A stretch of DNA of 64,000 nucleotides, taken from assembly GCA_963787645.1 (NCBI GenBank), contig CAWBDS010000013.1, positions 1 to 64,000 on the forward strand, written 5' to 3'. Below the pieces are notes generated by a model. It did not search any database, was not told the DNA's origin, and saw only the letters and a program-made list of their open reading frames with translations. Shown piece by piece: positions 36,435 through 45,241 of this stretch (positions are counted from its first letter, which is position 1; each line of letters opens with the position of its first letter). Source of the stretch: Palsa-504 sp963787645 (GTDB lineage: Bacteria > Actinomycetota > Actinomycetes > Streptosporangiales > Streptosporangiaceae). Position numbers and translations under genes: made by a program.

Positions 36435-37277
36435 TCAACGCCGCCGTCCGGCCTCCAGGAATGCCCCCGGCTCGGCGTAAGCGCCGGTGGCGTACGGGGA
36501 TTCCGCGCCGATGGCGGTGTAGCCGCCGTCCACCACCAGGGTGTGCCCGGTCACGAACGCGGCATCGTCGCTGGCCAGGTAGCTCGCCGCGGCGGCGATG
36601 TCCCCGGGCTGGCCCGGACGCTGCTGCGGGCTCTGGGCCGCCAGCAGGTCGGCGGTGCGCTCCAGGGCGTCAGGGTCGCCCGTGACCATGTCGGCGGTCA
36701 TGGCCGACACGACCGCCCCGGGCATGATCGCGTTGACCCGGATGCCGTGCGGGCGCAGCTCGGCCGCGACCGAGCGCATCAGGCCCACGATGCCCGCCTT
36801 GGCGGCACTGTAGGCGTGGTTGCCGACGCCGCCGATGACCGCCGCCGGGCTGGTGGTGGCCAGGATCACGCCGGAACGCCGCGGCATCATCACCCGGGCG
36901 GCGTGCTTCATGCCCAAGAAGACCCCGCGCAGGTTGATGGCCAAGGTGAGGTCGACGTCCTCCATGCGGCTCTTGGCAATCGAGCCGTACGCGCCGAACA
37001 CCCCGGCGTTGCAGAACATGATGTCCAGCTGGCCGAAGTCCGAGACGGCCAGGTCGACCGCGGCGGCGATCTCGGCTTCCTGGGTCACGTCCGCCCGGAC
37101 CCAGCGGCAGCCCGAACCGAGTTCGCCAGCCAGGGCCTGCGCCGCAGGCGCCTGCAGGTCCGCGATCACCACCCGGGCGCCGTCCGCGGCCAGCCGGCGC
37201 ACGGTGCCGGCGCCGATCCCGCTGGCTCCGCCGGTGACCACCGCGACGCGGCCTTCCAGGCGCCCGGGTGCGCTCAT
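36435..37277 (-). CDS. short-chain dehydrogenase/reductase
   Basis: A 280-residue classical SDR: TGGASGIGAGT cofactor loop (about 16-26), FCNAGVFGAYG (NAG motif), catalytic Y-x-x-x-K as YSAAK, and C-terminal ASFVTGHTLVVDGGYTAIG-like end. The C-terminus extends about 25 residues (ESPYATGAYAEPGAFLEAGRRR) beyond typical members. It follows the NTF2-like gene with a 4-nt overlap, and the FadR-type regulator gene precedes both, so all three form one transcript. Substrate unknown; NAD(H) preference is suggested by ADLQ after the second strand. Confidence 0.9.
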   Translation of the reverse strand: MSAPGRLEGRVAVVTGGASGIGAGTVRRLAADGARVVIADLQAPAAQALAGELGSGCRWVRADVTQEAEIAAAVDLAVSDFGQLDIMFCNAGVFGAYGSIAKSRMEDVDLTLAINLRGVFLGMKHAARVMMPRRSGVILATTSPAAVIGGVGNHAYSAAKAGIVGLMRSVAAELRPHGIRVNAIMPGAVVSAMTADMVTGDPDALERTADLLAAQSPQQRPGQPGDIAAAASYLASDDAAFVTGHTLVVDGGYTAIGAESPYATGAYAEPGAFLEAGRRR

Positions 37278-37756
37278 CGCGAGGTCCCGGGGAACTCGTC
37301 AGGCGGCGCGGCCTGCGTCCCAGGCCAGTGCACCGGCAGGCCCGCGGTCAGCGCGCCGTCCATCCGCGGCCACGGCAGCGCGTAGCTGAACTTGATCTGC
37401 CGCCGGGCGAAGCGCCACTCGCCGGCCTCGCGGACGTAGTCGTCGTAGTAGCGCATGGCGCAGATCACGGTCTCGCCGGTGATGTCGAGTTCGGCGTGCG
37501 CGGGCACGATGCCGGTGGCGTGATCGTCGTCGGTGAACTCGACCAGCTGGCCATGCGCCGTGTGGATGGTACGCCCGTAGGTCGACCGGATCGAGCGGAG
37601 CTGATCCACGGTCTCGTCCCCGCCGGGCCCGTACAACGCGCGCAGCGCGTCCCAGTCCGAGTCGTCGATGGCCAGGCAGTACCGCAGGGTCAGGTCCCGC
37701 AGCTCCTGCCGGTCCTGCAGGCGGCGCAGCTCGCGCACCGGGTCGGTGCCGTCCAT
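37274..37756 (-). CDS. SnoaL-like/NTF2-fold protein
   Basis: A 160-residue protein of the cone-shaped NTF2 superfamily: an N-terminal helix ELRRLQDRQELRDLTLRYCLAIDDSDWDALRALYG, then strands TIHTAHGQLVEFTDDDHATGIVPAHAELDI and WRFARRQIKFSYALPWP. Members include steroid isomerases, dehydratases such as bile-acid 7-alpha-dehydratase, and SnoaL cyclases. It overlaps an SDR gene downstream and touches the regulator gene upstream. A second SDR/NTF2 pair occurs at 57972-59227, suggesting the two families act on one intermediate. Confidence 0.8.
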   Translation of the reverse strand: MDGTDPVRELRRLQDRQELRDLTLRYCLAIDDSDWDALRALYGPGGDETVDQLRSIRSTYGRTIHTAHGQLVEFTDDDHATGIVPAHAELDITGETVICAMRYYDDYVREAGEWRFARRQIKFSYALPWPRMDGALTAGLPVHWPGTQAAPPDEFPGTSR

Positions 37757-38541
37757 CAGCCGAGGAAGCCGTCCCAGGTGATGGTCTCAGCCAGTACCGA
37801 GGGGAACTTCTTCTTGGCGTAGCGGGTGTATTCCTCGATGTGCCGCCGCATCCGCTCCCGGGAGGCTTCCGGGTCGTGCTCGGCCAGCGCCCGGTAGATC
37901 TCCTCGTGCGCCTTGAGGATCGCCGTGCGCCGGTCCCGGGGATAGTCGATGCCCAAGATGGTGCCGTCGAGGATGCCCAGCAGCGAGTCGATGATGTAGG
38001 CGAACAGCACGTTGCCCGACGACCAGGCGATGACGTCGTGGAAGCGCTTGTTCGCCTCCAGGAACAGGTCGCGGTCGTCGATCTCGGTGCGCATCTGCTC
38101 GACGGTCGCGGCCAGCTCGGCGAGCGACGCGTCCGAGATCTGCACCGCGGCCAGCTCGCTGATCACCGGCTCGATGGCGTTGCGCACCTCGACGATGACC
38201 TGGTACGGGGCGTGGTTGAGCTGCATGAGCAGCATGAGCGTGCTGGCCAGGTGCGAGGCCGAGGGGGTCTGCAGCACCGGGCCGCCCCCGGGGCCGGGTT
38301 TGAGCGAGATGACGCCCTGGAACTCCAGCAGGCGCAGCGCCTCGCGCAGCGTGCCCCGGCCGGTGGAATACTTTTCCAGCATGACCCGCTCGGGCGGCAG
38401 CAGCTCGCCAGGCGACATGCGGGAGCGGACGATGTCGCGCACGATACGCTGGGCGACCAGCATGGCTGTTTTCGGCGGACGACGGTCCCGCGCCGCCATG
38501 CTGCTGACCGCTCCGGCGACGTCGAGCTGTTGTTCGGCCAT
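37756..38541 (-). CDS. GntR-family transcriptional regulator, FadR/FCD subfamily
   Basis: 261 residues. The N-terminal winged helix (about 25-95) is VAQRIVRDIVRSRMSPGELL, then PPERVMLEKYSTGRGTLREA and LRLLEFQGVISLKPGPGGGP. The C-terminal FCD ligand domain carries probable metal ligands in EANKRFHDVIAWSSGN and ILKAHEEIYRALAEHD. FCD regulators sense carboxylates or acyl-CoAs and usually repress nearby catabolic genes. It is the only regulator gene in the island, so it is the best candidate to bind the A+T-rich motifs at 36405, 38582 and 41469. Confidence 0.92.
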   Translation of the reverse strand: MAEQQLDVAGAVSSMAARDRRPPKTAMLVAQRIVRDIVRSRMSPGELLPPERVMLEKYSTGRGTLREALRLLEFQGVISLKPGPGGGPVLQTPSASHLASTLMLLMQLNHAPYQVIVEVRNAIEPVISELAAVQISDASLAELAATVEQMRTEIDDRDLFLEANKRFHDVIAWSSGNVLFAYIIDSLLGILDGTILGIDYPRDRRTAILKAHEEIYRALAEHDPEASRERMRRHIEEYTRYAKKKFPSVLAETITWDGFLG

Positions 38542-38570
38542 GTTGGTCTCCGGGTTCGGCTCAATATGCT

Positions 38571-38603
38571 TTAGTCATCAACATTATCATCGATTTGGAC
38601 TAA
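38571..38603 (-). promoter_or_regulatory. operator-like region upstream of the regulator gene, site 2
   Basis: TTAGTC (38571-38576) and GACTAA (38598-38603) form an inverted repeat around the A+T-rich core CATTATCATCGATTT (38582-38596). That core shares ATTATCAT plus GATTT with the motif at 41469-41482. Its position 30-60 bp upstream of the GntR gene suits autoregulation. Confidence 0.45.
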
Positions 38604-38716
38604 GGACCGGCGCGGCGACGCCGGGCAGCAAATGCTGGCCGCCGCATTCTGCATTATTTATGCCGAACGGCCCGTGGTCCACGCACCCGGCCACGACGAA
38701 CCACGCGCGGCCCCGG

Positions 38717-39502
38717 TCAGCGCCCCCGCCAGCGGGGCGGCCGCTTCTCCCGGAACGCGAGCGCGCCTTCGCGCGCGTCCTGTGAGGCACGCACCGGCTC
38801 GCTGATCTCGCGCTGGCGCGCGAACTGCTCAGCAGTCGGCCAGTCCGCCGATTCCACGATGATCCGCTTGGTGGCCGCCACCGCCAGCGGTCCGTTGGCC
38901 GCGATGGCCCGGGCCAGCCCGGCCGCCTCGGCCGCCGCGGTACCGGCCGCGACCACCCGGTTGACCAGCCCGACCGCCGCCGCCCGCTCGGCCGAGATGT
39001 ACTCGCCGGTCAGCGCCCATTCCATGGCCAGGTGGTAGGGCACCCGCCGGGGTAGCCGCAGCAGCCCGCCGCCGGCCGCCACCAGCCCGCGCTTGACTTC
39101 CGGCAGGCCGAACCGGGCGTTCTCCGCCGCGACGACGATGTCGCAGGCCAGGACGACCTCGAACCCGCCCGCCACGGCCGCTCCCTCGACCGCGGCGATG
39201 ATCGGCTTGGCGGGCGGCCGCTCGACCAGGCCGGCGAACCCGCGCCCCTCGGTCGACGGGCGTTCCCCGGCCAGGAACGCCTTCAGGTCCATGCCCGAGC
39301 AGAACGTGCCGCCCGCGCCGGTCAGCACGGCGGCCACCAGCCCGGGATCGGGGTCCAGCTCGTCCAGCGCCGCCGCCAGTCCCTGCGCGGTCTCCGCGTC
39401 GATGGCGTTGCGCACCTCGGGCCGGCTGATCGTGATCGTCATGACGCCCTGCTCGCGTTCGACCAGGACCTTGCCCGAGAAAGCTAGCTCTGTGCCGGTC
39501 AT
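38717..39502 (-). CDS. enoyl-CoA hydratase/isomerase (crotonase family)
   Basis: 261 residues. The first oxyanion segment is LTGAGGTFCSGMDLKAFLAG (about 60-79) and the second is AAVEGAAVAGGFEVVLACD. A catalytic Glu candidate lies in FGLPEVKRGLVAAGGGLLRLPR. GEYISAERAAAVGLVNRVV is typical of the fold. It hydrates trans-2-enoyl-CoA, or isomerises it, during side-chain or ring-fragment beta-oxidation. Its start overlaps the stop of the following SDR gene (39499-39502), which is translated first in the operon. Confidence 0.92.
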   Translation of the reverse strand: MTGTELAFSGKVLVEREQGVMTITISRPEVRNAIDAETAQGLAAALDELDPDPGLVAAVLTGAGGTFCSGMDLKAFLAGERPSTEGRGFAGLVERPPAKPIIAAVEGAAVAGGFEVVLACDIVVAAENARFGLPEVKRGLVAAGGGLLRLPRRVPYHLAMEWALTGEYISAERAAAVGLVNRVVAAGTAAAEAAGLARAIAANGPLAVAATKRIIVESADWPTAEQFARQREISEPVRASQDAREGALAFREKRPPRWRGR

Positions 39503-40263
39503 CGCGGGGCCATCCTGATCGCCCCGTCCAGGCGGATGGTCTCGCCGTTCAGCATCGGGTTGTCCAGGATCTGCTCGGCTAGGCGGGCGAACTCGTCGGG
39601 ATGGCCGAGCCGGGACGGATGCGGCACCGACTGGGCCAGCCCCTGTTTGAGCTCCTCGGAGAACCGGGCCAGGATCGGCGTGTCGAACACCCCGGGCGCG
39701 ATGGTGCAGACCCGGATCTGCCGCCGGGCCAGGTCACGCGCGGCGACCAGGGTCATGCCGACGATCCCGGCCTTGGACGCGGCGTACGGCAGCTGGCCGA
39801 TCTGGCCCTCCCAGGCCGCCACCGAGGCGGTGAGCACGAAGGCGCCCCGGTCGCCGTCCTGCGGTTCGTTGACCGCCATCGCCGCGGCGGCCAGCCGCAT
39901 GACGTTCCAGGTGCCGATGACGTTGACCCGCAGCACGGTCTCGAACAGCTCCAGCGGGCCGGGCGAGCCGTCCCGCTCCAGCACCCGGACGGTGCCGCCG
40001 CGGCCCGCGCAGTGCACCACCGCGCGCAGCGGGGCCTGCCGCCGCGCGGTCTCCACCGCCTCGGCGACCGCGCCGGCGTCGGTCACGTCGGCGGGGGCGA
40101 AGCTCGTCTTGCCGCCCAGTTCGTCCGCCATCGCGGCGCCGGCCGATCCCGGCAGGTCGATCAGCACGACGTGCGCGCCGCGCGCCGCCAGCCGCCGCGC
40201 GGTGGCCAGCCCCAGGCCGGACGCCCCGCCGGTCACGATGGCCGACGCGTTGCTCAGGTTCAT
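39499..40263 (-). CDS. SDR, 3-hydroxyacyl-CoA dehydrogenase type II-like
   Basis: 254 residues from the ATG giving MNLSNASAIVTGGASGLG. VVHCAGRGGTVRVL corresponds to the NAG region. The insertion around RDGSPGPLELFETVLRVNVIGTWNVMRLAAAAM and the Y-x-x-x-K motif YAASK, then FDTPILARFSEELKQGLAQSVPHPSRLG, closely match HSD17B10-type short-chain 3-hydroxyacyl-CoA dehydrogenases. It would oxidise a 3-hydroxyacyl-CoA with NAD between the neighbouring hydratase and thiolase steps. Confidence 0.88.
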   Translation of the reverse strand: MNLSNASAIVTGGASGLGLATARRLAARGAHVVLIDLPGSAGAAMADELGGKTSFAPADVTDAGAVAEAVETARRQAPLRAVVHCAGRGGTVRVLERDGSPGPLELFETVLRVNVIGTWNVMRLAAAAMAVNEPQDGDRGAFVLTASVAAWEGQIGQLPYAASKAGIVGMTLVAARDLARRQIRVCTIAPGVFDTPILARFSEELKQGLAQSVPHPSRLGHPDEFARLAEQILDNPMLNGETIRLDGAIRMAPR

Positions 40264-40274
40264 GTCCGCTCCTA

Positions 40275-41462
40275 TCAGCGCAGGCGCTCGACGATCATGG
40301 CGTTCGCCATCCCGCCCGCCTCGCACATCGTCTGCAGGCCGTACCGGCCCCCGGTCGCTTCCAGATGGGCCAGCAGCGTGGTCAGCAGCCGGGTTCCCGA
40401 TGCGCCGAGCGGGTGACCCAGGGCAATGGCCCCGCCGCGCGGATTGACCCGGTTCTCGTCCGCCGGGAAGTGCTGCTGCCAGGCCAGCGGCACCGACGCG
40501 AACGCCTCGTTGATCTCGACCGCGTCGATGTCGTCCAGGCGCAGCCCGGCCCGGGTCAGCACCCGGTCGGTGGCCGGGATCGGCCCGGTCAGCATGAGCA
40601 CCGGGTCGTCGCCGCACACCGCCGTGGCGACGATCCGGGCCCGGGGCCGCAGCCCGAGCCGGCTGGCCCGCTGCTCGCTCATCAGCAGTACCGCCGCCGC
40701 GCCGTCGGTGATCTGCGAGGAGTTGCCCGCCGTGATCTTCCAGTCTACGGACGGGAACCGGGCCCGCATCGCTTCGCTGCCGAACGCCGGCTTGAGCTGG
40801 GCCAGGGCCGCCACGGTGGTCCCGGCCCGGATCGTCTCGTCCGCTCGGACCTCCGTGCCGTCCGGCCTGCGGACCGGCACGATCTCCGCGTCGAACCAGC
40901 CGAGTTCGGCCGCCCGGGCGGCCCGGGCGTGCGAGCGGGCGCTGTAGCCGTCCAGATCCTCGCGGCTCAGCCCGAACTTCTCCGCCACCAGCTCGGCGGA
41001 CACTCCTTGCGGCACCAGGTCGGGGAAACGGGCCCGGACCGACGGCCCGAACGGGTCGGCGTCGCCGCGGGCCGAGCCCATCGGCACCCGGCTCATCGAC
41101 TCCACGCCCGCGGCGATGGCGATGTCGTAGGCGCCCGCGGCGATGCCCTGCGCGGCGAAGTCGACGGCCTGCTGCCCCGAGCCGCACTTACGCTCGATCG
41201 TCGCGGCCGGCACGTGGGCCGGGAACCCGGCCGCGAGCCAGGCCTGCCTGCCGACCGTCGCGGACTGCTCGCCGTTCTGGCCCACGCAGCCCACCAGGAC
41301 GTCGTCGACCGAGCCGGGGTCGAGCTGGTTGCGCGTGACCAGCCCGGTCAGCACCTGGGCCAGCAGTTCGACCGGATGCACGGCGGCAAGGGAGCCCGTC
41401 GCCTTGCCGCGGCCCATCGGAGAGCGGACCGCGTCGACGATCACAGCCTGAACCATTTCCAT
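40275..41462 (-). CDS. thiolase (acetyl-CoA acyltransferase)
   Basis: 395 residues from the ATG at 41462. The nucleophile Cys is in ATIERKCGSGQQAVDFA (about residue 89). GNSSQITDGAAAVLLMSE and EINEAFASVPLAWQ are conserved, as is GGAIALGHPLGASGTRL with the catalytic His. The second Cys is in MCEAGGMANAMIVE. It cleaves 3-ketoacyl-CoA to acetyl-CoA or propionyl-CoA plus a shortened acyl-CoA. First gene of the leftward operon, divergent from the acyl-CoA dehydrogenase at 41522. Confidence 0.95.
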   Translation of the reverse strand: MEMVQAVIVDAVRSPMGRGKATGSLAAVHPVELLAQVLTGLVTRNQLDPGSVDDVLVGCVGQNGEQSATVGRQAWLAAGFPAHVPAATIERKCGSGQQAVDFAAQGIAAGAYDIAIAAGVESMSRVPMGSARGDADPFGPSVRARFPDLVPQGVSAELVAEKFGLSREDLDGYSARSHARAARAAELGWFDAEIVPVRRPDGTEVRADETIRAGTTVAALAQLKPAFGSEAMRARFPSVDWKITAGNSSQITDGAAAVLLMSEQRASRLGLRPRARIVATAVCGDDPVLMLTGPIPATDRVLTRAGLRLDDIDAVEINEAFASVPLAWQQHFPADENRVNPRGGAIALGHPLGASGTRLLTTLLAHLEATGGRYGLQTMCEAGGMANAMIVERLR

Positions 41463-41521
41463 GCAATCATTATCATGATTTACTGGTCTCAGCGCCAGCC
41501 CCAAGAGCTTGAAAACGTGAG
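41463..41521. promoter_or_regulatory. divergent promoter with A+T-rich island motif, site 3
   Basis: The 59 bp between the thiolase and acyl-CoA dehydrogenase starts contain AATCAT-TATC-ATGATT (41465-41480), a perfect 6-bp inverted repeat that overlaps ATTATCATGATTTA (41469-41482). Similar sequences lie before the P450 and GntR genes. Because it sits between both starts, one bound regulator could control the whole beta-oxidation block. Confidence 0.55.
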
Positions 41522-42694
41522 GTGACAGTGGAGACCGGATGGCACGCCGACCGCGAGCTGCGCGAGCTCGCCGCCATGGCGCGGCAGGTCGCGCGCGAGC
41601 GGTACGCCCCCCGTGCCGCGGCCTGGGATACCGCGCGCGAGCCCTTCCCGCACGACGAGCGCAGGTACCTGGGCTCGCTGGGGCTGCTGGGTATCTGCCT
41701 GCCCGAGCGGTTCGGCGGCAGCGCGGCGCCGCTGCTGCACGCGCTGGTGGTGATCGAAGAACTGGCCAAGGAATGCCGCCCGGCCGCCTTCCAGGTGTTC
41801 GAAGCCAACACCGGTCCAGCCCAGGTGCTGGCCCTGCTCGGCACCGAAGAGCAGCAGAACCGCTTCCTGCCCGGCATCATCGCCGGCGAGGCGACCATGG
41901 CCCTGGCCATCTCCGAGCCCGACGCCGGCTCGGCCGCCACCGACCTGACCACCCGAGCCAAGTCCACCGGCGGCGACTTCACCGTCAACGGGGCCAAGCG
42001 CTGGATCTCCAACGGCAGCGAGGCGGACTACTACCTGGTCTACACGCGGCTGAGCGACGAGCCCGGCGCACGCGGGATCGGCGCCATCATCATCGAAGCG
42101 GACCGCGACGGGGTCAGCTACGGCGCACGGGAGCGGCTCATAGGTTTCCGCGGGATCCCGTCGGCCGACGTGATCTTCGACGACGTGCTGGTGCCCGCGG
42201 ACAACCTCCTGGTCCCGGCGGGCGGGTTCGGGCAGCTGTTCCGCGCCTTCTCCGTCGAGCGGCTGGGCAACTCCACGATGAGCCTGGCCATCGGCCAGGC
42301 GGCCCTGGACCGCACCATCAGCTACGTGCAGGAACGCCAGCAGTTCGGCAAGCCGCTCATCGAATTCCAGTCCGTGCAGATGATGCTGGCCGACATGGTC
42401 CTGCAGGTCGAGGGCGCGCGGCTGCTCATCGAACGGGCCGCGCGGCACGCCGGGACCGGGCTGCCCGACCCGCTGGAGGTCTCGCTGGCCAAGTGCACCG
42501 CCAACGAGATGGCCAAGCGCGTGTCCGACCTGGCCATGCAGCTGCACGGCGGCAACGGCCTGACCGAGGAGTACGGCATCGAACGGCTGCACCGGGACGC
42601 CCACGGATGGGCGGTCGCGGGCGGCACCCCCACGATGCAGCGGATCCGCATCGTGTCCGAACTGCTCGGCCGCCGCTTCGACCAGCGCCGGTAA
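41522..42694 (+). CDS. acyl-CoA dehydrogenase
   Basis: 390 residues from a GTG start. FAD and substrate segments are MALAISEPDAGSAATDLTTRA (about 123-143), KRWISNGSEADYYLV, RERQQFGKPLIEFQSVQMMLADM and MQLHGGNGLTEEYGIERLHRDA. Where medium-chain enzymes have the catalytic Glu (EGT) this one reads AGGT, so the base must come from another position, as in long-chain or isovaleryl-type enzymes. First of a four-gene operon with the ligase, lyase and CoA-transferase. It makes a 2-enoyl-CoA and reduces ETF. Confidence 0.93.
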   Translation: MTVETGWHADRELRELAAMARQVARERYAPRAAAWDTAREPFPHDERRYLGSLGLLGICLPERFGGSAAPLLHALVVIEELAKECRPAAFQVFEANTGPAQVLALLGTEEQQNRFLPGIIAGEATMALAISEPDAGSAATDLTTRAKSTGGDFTVNGAKRWISNGSEADYYLVYTRLSDEPGARGIGAIIIEADRDGVSYGARERLIGFRGIPSADVIFDDVLVPADNLLVPAGGFGQLFRAFSVERLGNSTMSLAIGQAALDRTISYVQERQQFGKPLIEFQSVQMMLADMVLQVEGARLLIERAARHAGTGLPDPLEVSLAKCTANEMAKRVSDLAMQLHGGNGLTEEYGIERLHRDAHGWAVAGGTPTMQRIRIVSELLGRRFDQRR

Positions 42695-42719
42695 GAACAC
42701 GCGGGAGGATGGCGAACCA

Positions 42720-44351
42720 GTGACCCGGTACTACACGGACCTGCACCCCGCGCAGGCCGATCGCAGCCGGTGGACGGTCGTGCACGCGCTGCGCGACCAG
42801 GCCGGGCGCGCGCCGGAGCGCACGTTCCTGGTCGTGCCGGAGGAGGGCCGCCAGTGGACCTACGGGCAGGTCCTGGCCGACGCCGAGCGGGTCGCGGGCG
42901 GGCTGCGCGGCGCGGGCGCGCAGGCCGGCGACCGGGTGGTCGTGATGGCCGCCAACTCCGCCCGCTTCGTGCTCAGCTGGCTGGGCTGCGGGCTCGGTCA
43001 CCTGGTCGAGGTGCCGGTCAACACCGCGTACGAGGGGCTGTTCCTGTCCCATCAGGCCGGGCTGGTCGGCGCGCGCTGGGCGGTGATCGATGACGTCTAC
43101 GCCGAGCGGTTCACCGCCCTGCACGAGGAGCTGCCCGCGCTGGAGGGGTTCTGGGTCATCGACACCGGGCGCCAGGCCGAGGCGGTCGCCGCGCTGCGCG
43201 CGGCCGGCTGGCGGGCCCAGCCCTGGGACAGCCTGCTGCAGGCTGAGCCGCTGCGGCTGCCCGAGCCCGCCGCCAGCTCGCTGGCCTCCGTGTTCTTCAC
43301 CTCCGGCACCACCGGACCGTCCAAGGGCGTGGCCATGCCGCACGCCCAGATGTACTTCTTCGGCCAGGAGGTGGTCTCGCTCACCCGGCTCACCCAGAGC
43401 GACACGTACCTGACCGTGACGCCGCTGTTCCACGGCAACGCCCAGTTCATGGCCGCGTTCCCGGCCCTGATCGCCGGAGCCAGGCTGGTGGTGCGGCCGA
43501 AGTTCAGCGCCAGCCGCTGGGCCGCCCAGCTCCGCCAGGACCAGGTCACGGTGACCAACCTGATCGGCGTCATGATGGACTTCGTCTGGAAACAGCCGGG
43601 CCGCCCCGATGACGCCGACCACCCGTTGCGCTGCGTCTATTCCGCGCCCACCGCGTTCTCGATCCTGGAGGCGTTCATGAAGCGGTTCGGCGTCGAGGCG
43701 TTCGTGGACGCCTTCGGCCTGACCGAGACCTGCGCGCCGATCTTGTCCCCGTACGGGGAGATGCGCCCGCCGGGCGCGGCCGGCCTGCTCGCCGCCGACT
43801 GGTTCGAGGCCCGGCTGGTCGACCCGGACACCGACGAGGAGGTGCCGGACGGCCAGCTCGGCGAGCTGGTCGTGCGCTACAAGCACCCGTGGACCTGCAG
43901 CCTGGGTTACTACGGCATGCCGGACAAGACCGCGGAGGCCTGGCGGAACCTGTGGTTCCACACCGGGGACGCGCTGCGCCGCGACGGCGACGGCTGGTAC
44001 TACTTCGTCGACCGGTACAAGGACGCGCTGCGCCGCCGCGGTGAGAACATCAGCTCGTACGAGGTCGAGCAGGCCATCCTGGCCCACCCGGCGGTGCAAG
44101 AATGCGCGGTGATCGGCGTCGCGGCCGGCGTGGAAGCCGGCGAGGACGAGGTGATGGCCGTGCTGACCCTGGCCAAGCCGGTCCCGGCCGCGGAGATCTG
44201 GCAGTGGTGCCAGGGCCGGATACCGGCCTTCGCCATCCCCCGGTTCCTGCGCTTCGTCGACGCGCTGCCCAAGACCCCCTCGGAGAAGATCCGCAAGGCC
44301 GAGCTGCGCGCCGCCGGCGTCACCGAGGACACCTTCGACCGGAGTAGCTGA
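42720..44351 (+). CDS. AMP-forming acyl-CoA synthetase
   Basis: 543 residues from a GTG start. The P-loop-like AMP motif is VFFTSGTTGPSKGVAMPHAQ (about 195-214), the adenine-binding region is VDAFGLTETCAPILS, and WFHTGDALRRDGDGWYYFVDRYKDALRRRGENIS contains the hinge and CoA-dependent motifs. The C-terminal lysine of the adenylation step is in KTPSEKIRKAEL. The closest subgroup is the crotonobetaine/carnitine or medium-chain ligases. It activates a free acid intermediate with ATP for the CoA-dependent steps. Confidence 0.92.
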   Translation: MTRYYTDLHPAQADRSRWTVVHALRDQAGRAPERTFLVVPEEGRQWTYGQVLADAERVAGGLRGAGAQAGDRVVVMAANSARFVLSWLGCGLGHLVEVPVNTAYEGLFLSHQAGLVGARWAVIDDVYAERFTALHEELPALEGFWVIDTGRQAEAVAALRAAGWRAQPWDSLLQAEPLRLPEPAASSLASVFFTSGTTGPSKGVAMPHAQMYFFGQEVVSLTRLTQSDTYLTVTPLFHGNAQFMAAFPALIAGARLVVRPKFSASRWAAQLRQDQVTVTNLIGVMMDFVWKQPGRPDDADHPLRCVYSAPTAFSILEAFMKRFGVEAFVDAFGLTETCAPILSPYGEMRPPGAAGLLAADWFEARLVDPDTDEEVPDGQLGELVVRYKHPWTCSLGYYGMPDKTAEAWRNLWFHTGDALRRDGDGWYYFVDRYKDALRRRGENISSYEVEQAILAHPAVQECAVIGVAAGVEAGEDEVMAVLTLAKPVPAAEIWQWCQGRIPAFAIPRFLRFVDALPKTPSEKIRKAELRAAGVTEDTFDRSS

Positions 44352-45241
44352 TGCATCCCTACCGCAGCCTGCTGTTCGTACCCGGCCACAAGCCCGGCTG
44401 GGCCGACAAAGCGGTCAAGGCCGGCGCCGACGCCATCGTCCTGGACCTCGAGGACTCCGTCCCGGAGGCGGACAAGGCCGCCGCGCGCCGGCAGGTCCGC
44501 GACTCGATCCAGCGGCTGCGCGGCACCGGCACCGGCGCCGGACTGCTGGTCCGGGTCAACAGCCTGGCCACCCGGTTGACCGGCGCGGATCTGGAGGAGG
44601 TCGTCGTGCCGGGACTGGACGGCATCTTCGCGCCCAAGATCGAGCACGCCACCGACGTGCTGCGCTACGACGCCCTGCTCGACCACTTCGAGACCCGCAA
44701 CGGGGTGACCGGGCTGCAGTACGTCGTGCCGGTCGAGACGGTGCCCGCCATCCAGAACTGCCGGGCCATCGCCCAGGCGTCGCCGCGGGTGGGCGCCATG
44801 ATCGGCCCGACCGCCGAGCACGCGGACATCGCCCGCGAGGTGGGCTTCGAGTGGACGCCCGAGGGGCTGGAAACCCTGTACCTGCGCAGCCGGGTGCTGC
44901 TGGCCTGCCGGGAGGCGGGCATCCACCCGCTCACCGCGCTGTGGGAGCGGCTGGATGACCTAGACGGGCTGCACGTGTTCGCGGTCCGCGGCCGCCAGCT
45001 GGGCTTCCGGGGCATGATCGCCATCCACCCCAGCCATGTCCCGGTGATCAACAACGTGTTCACCCCGTCCGCGGACGATATCGCTTTCTACGAAGGGCTC
45101 GTCGCCGCCTACGAGCAGGCCGCCGGCGAGGGCCACGGCGCGCTGCGCTACCGCGGTCTGCACATCGACAAGGCCCACTACGACAAGGCCGTGCTATGGC
45201 TGCGCCACGCTCACGCAACCGGGAATGGAGAATCTCGATGA
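44351..45241 (+). CDS. HpcH/HpaI aldolase, CitE-like acyl-CoA lyase
   Basis: A 296-residue TIM-barrel enzyme: SLLFVPGHKPGWADKA at the N-terminus, DAIVLDLEDSVPEADKAAAR carrying a metal-binding Glu, RVNSLATRLTGADLEEVV, YVVPVETVPAIQNCRAIA, and the C-terminal cap GMIAIHPSHVPVINNVFTPS. Relatives cleave citramalyl-CoA, malyl-CoA or methylmalyl-CoA to acyl-CoA plus an oxoacid, or hydrolyse such esters. The usual substrate-loop sequence is altered (GPTAEHADIAREVGF), so the exact reaction is open. It abuts the ligase and overlaps the CoA-transferase gene by four bases. Confidence 0.88.
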   Translation: MHPYRSLLFVPGHKPGWADKAVKAGADAIVLDLEDSVPEADKAAARRQVRDSIQRLRGTGTGAGLLVRVNSLATRLTGADLEEVVVPGLDGIFAPKIEHATDVLRYDALLDHFETRNGVTGLQYVVPVETVPAIQNCRAIAQASPRVGAMIGPTAEHADIAREVGFEWTPEGLETLYLRSRVLLACREAGIHPLTALWERLDDLDGLHVFAVRGRQLGFRGMIAIHPSHVPVINNVFTPSADDIAFYEGLVAAYEQAAGEGHGALRYRGLHIDKAHYDKAVLWLRHAHATGNGESR

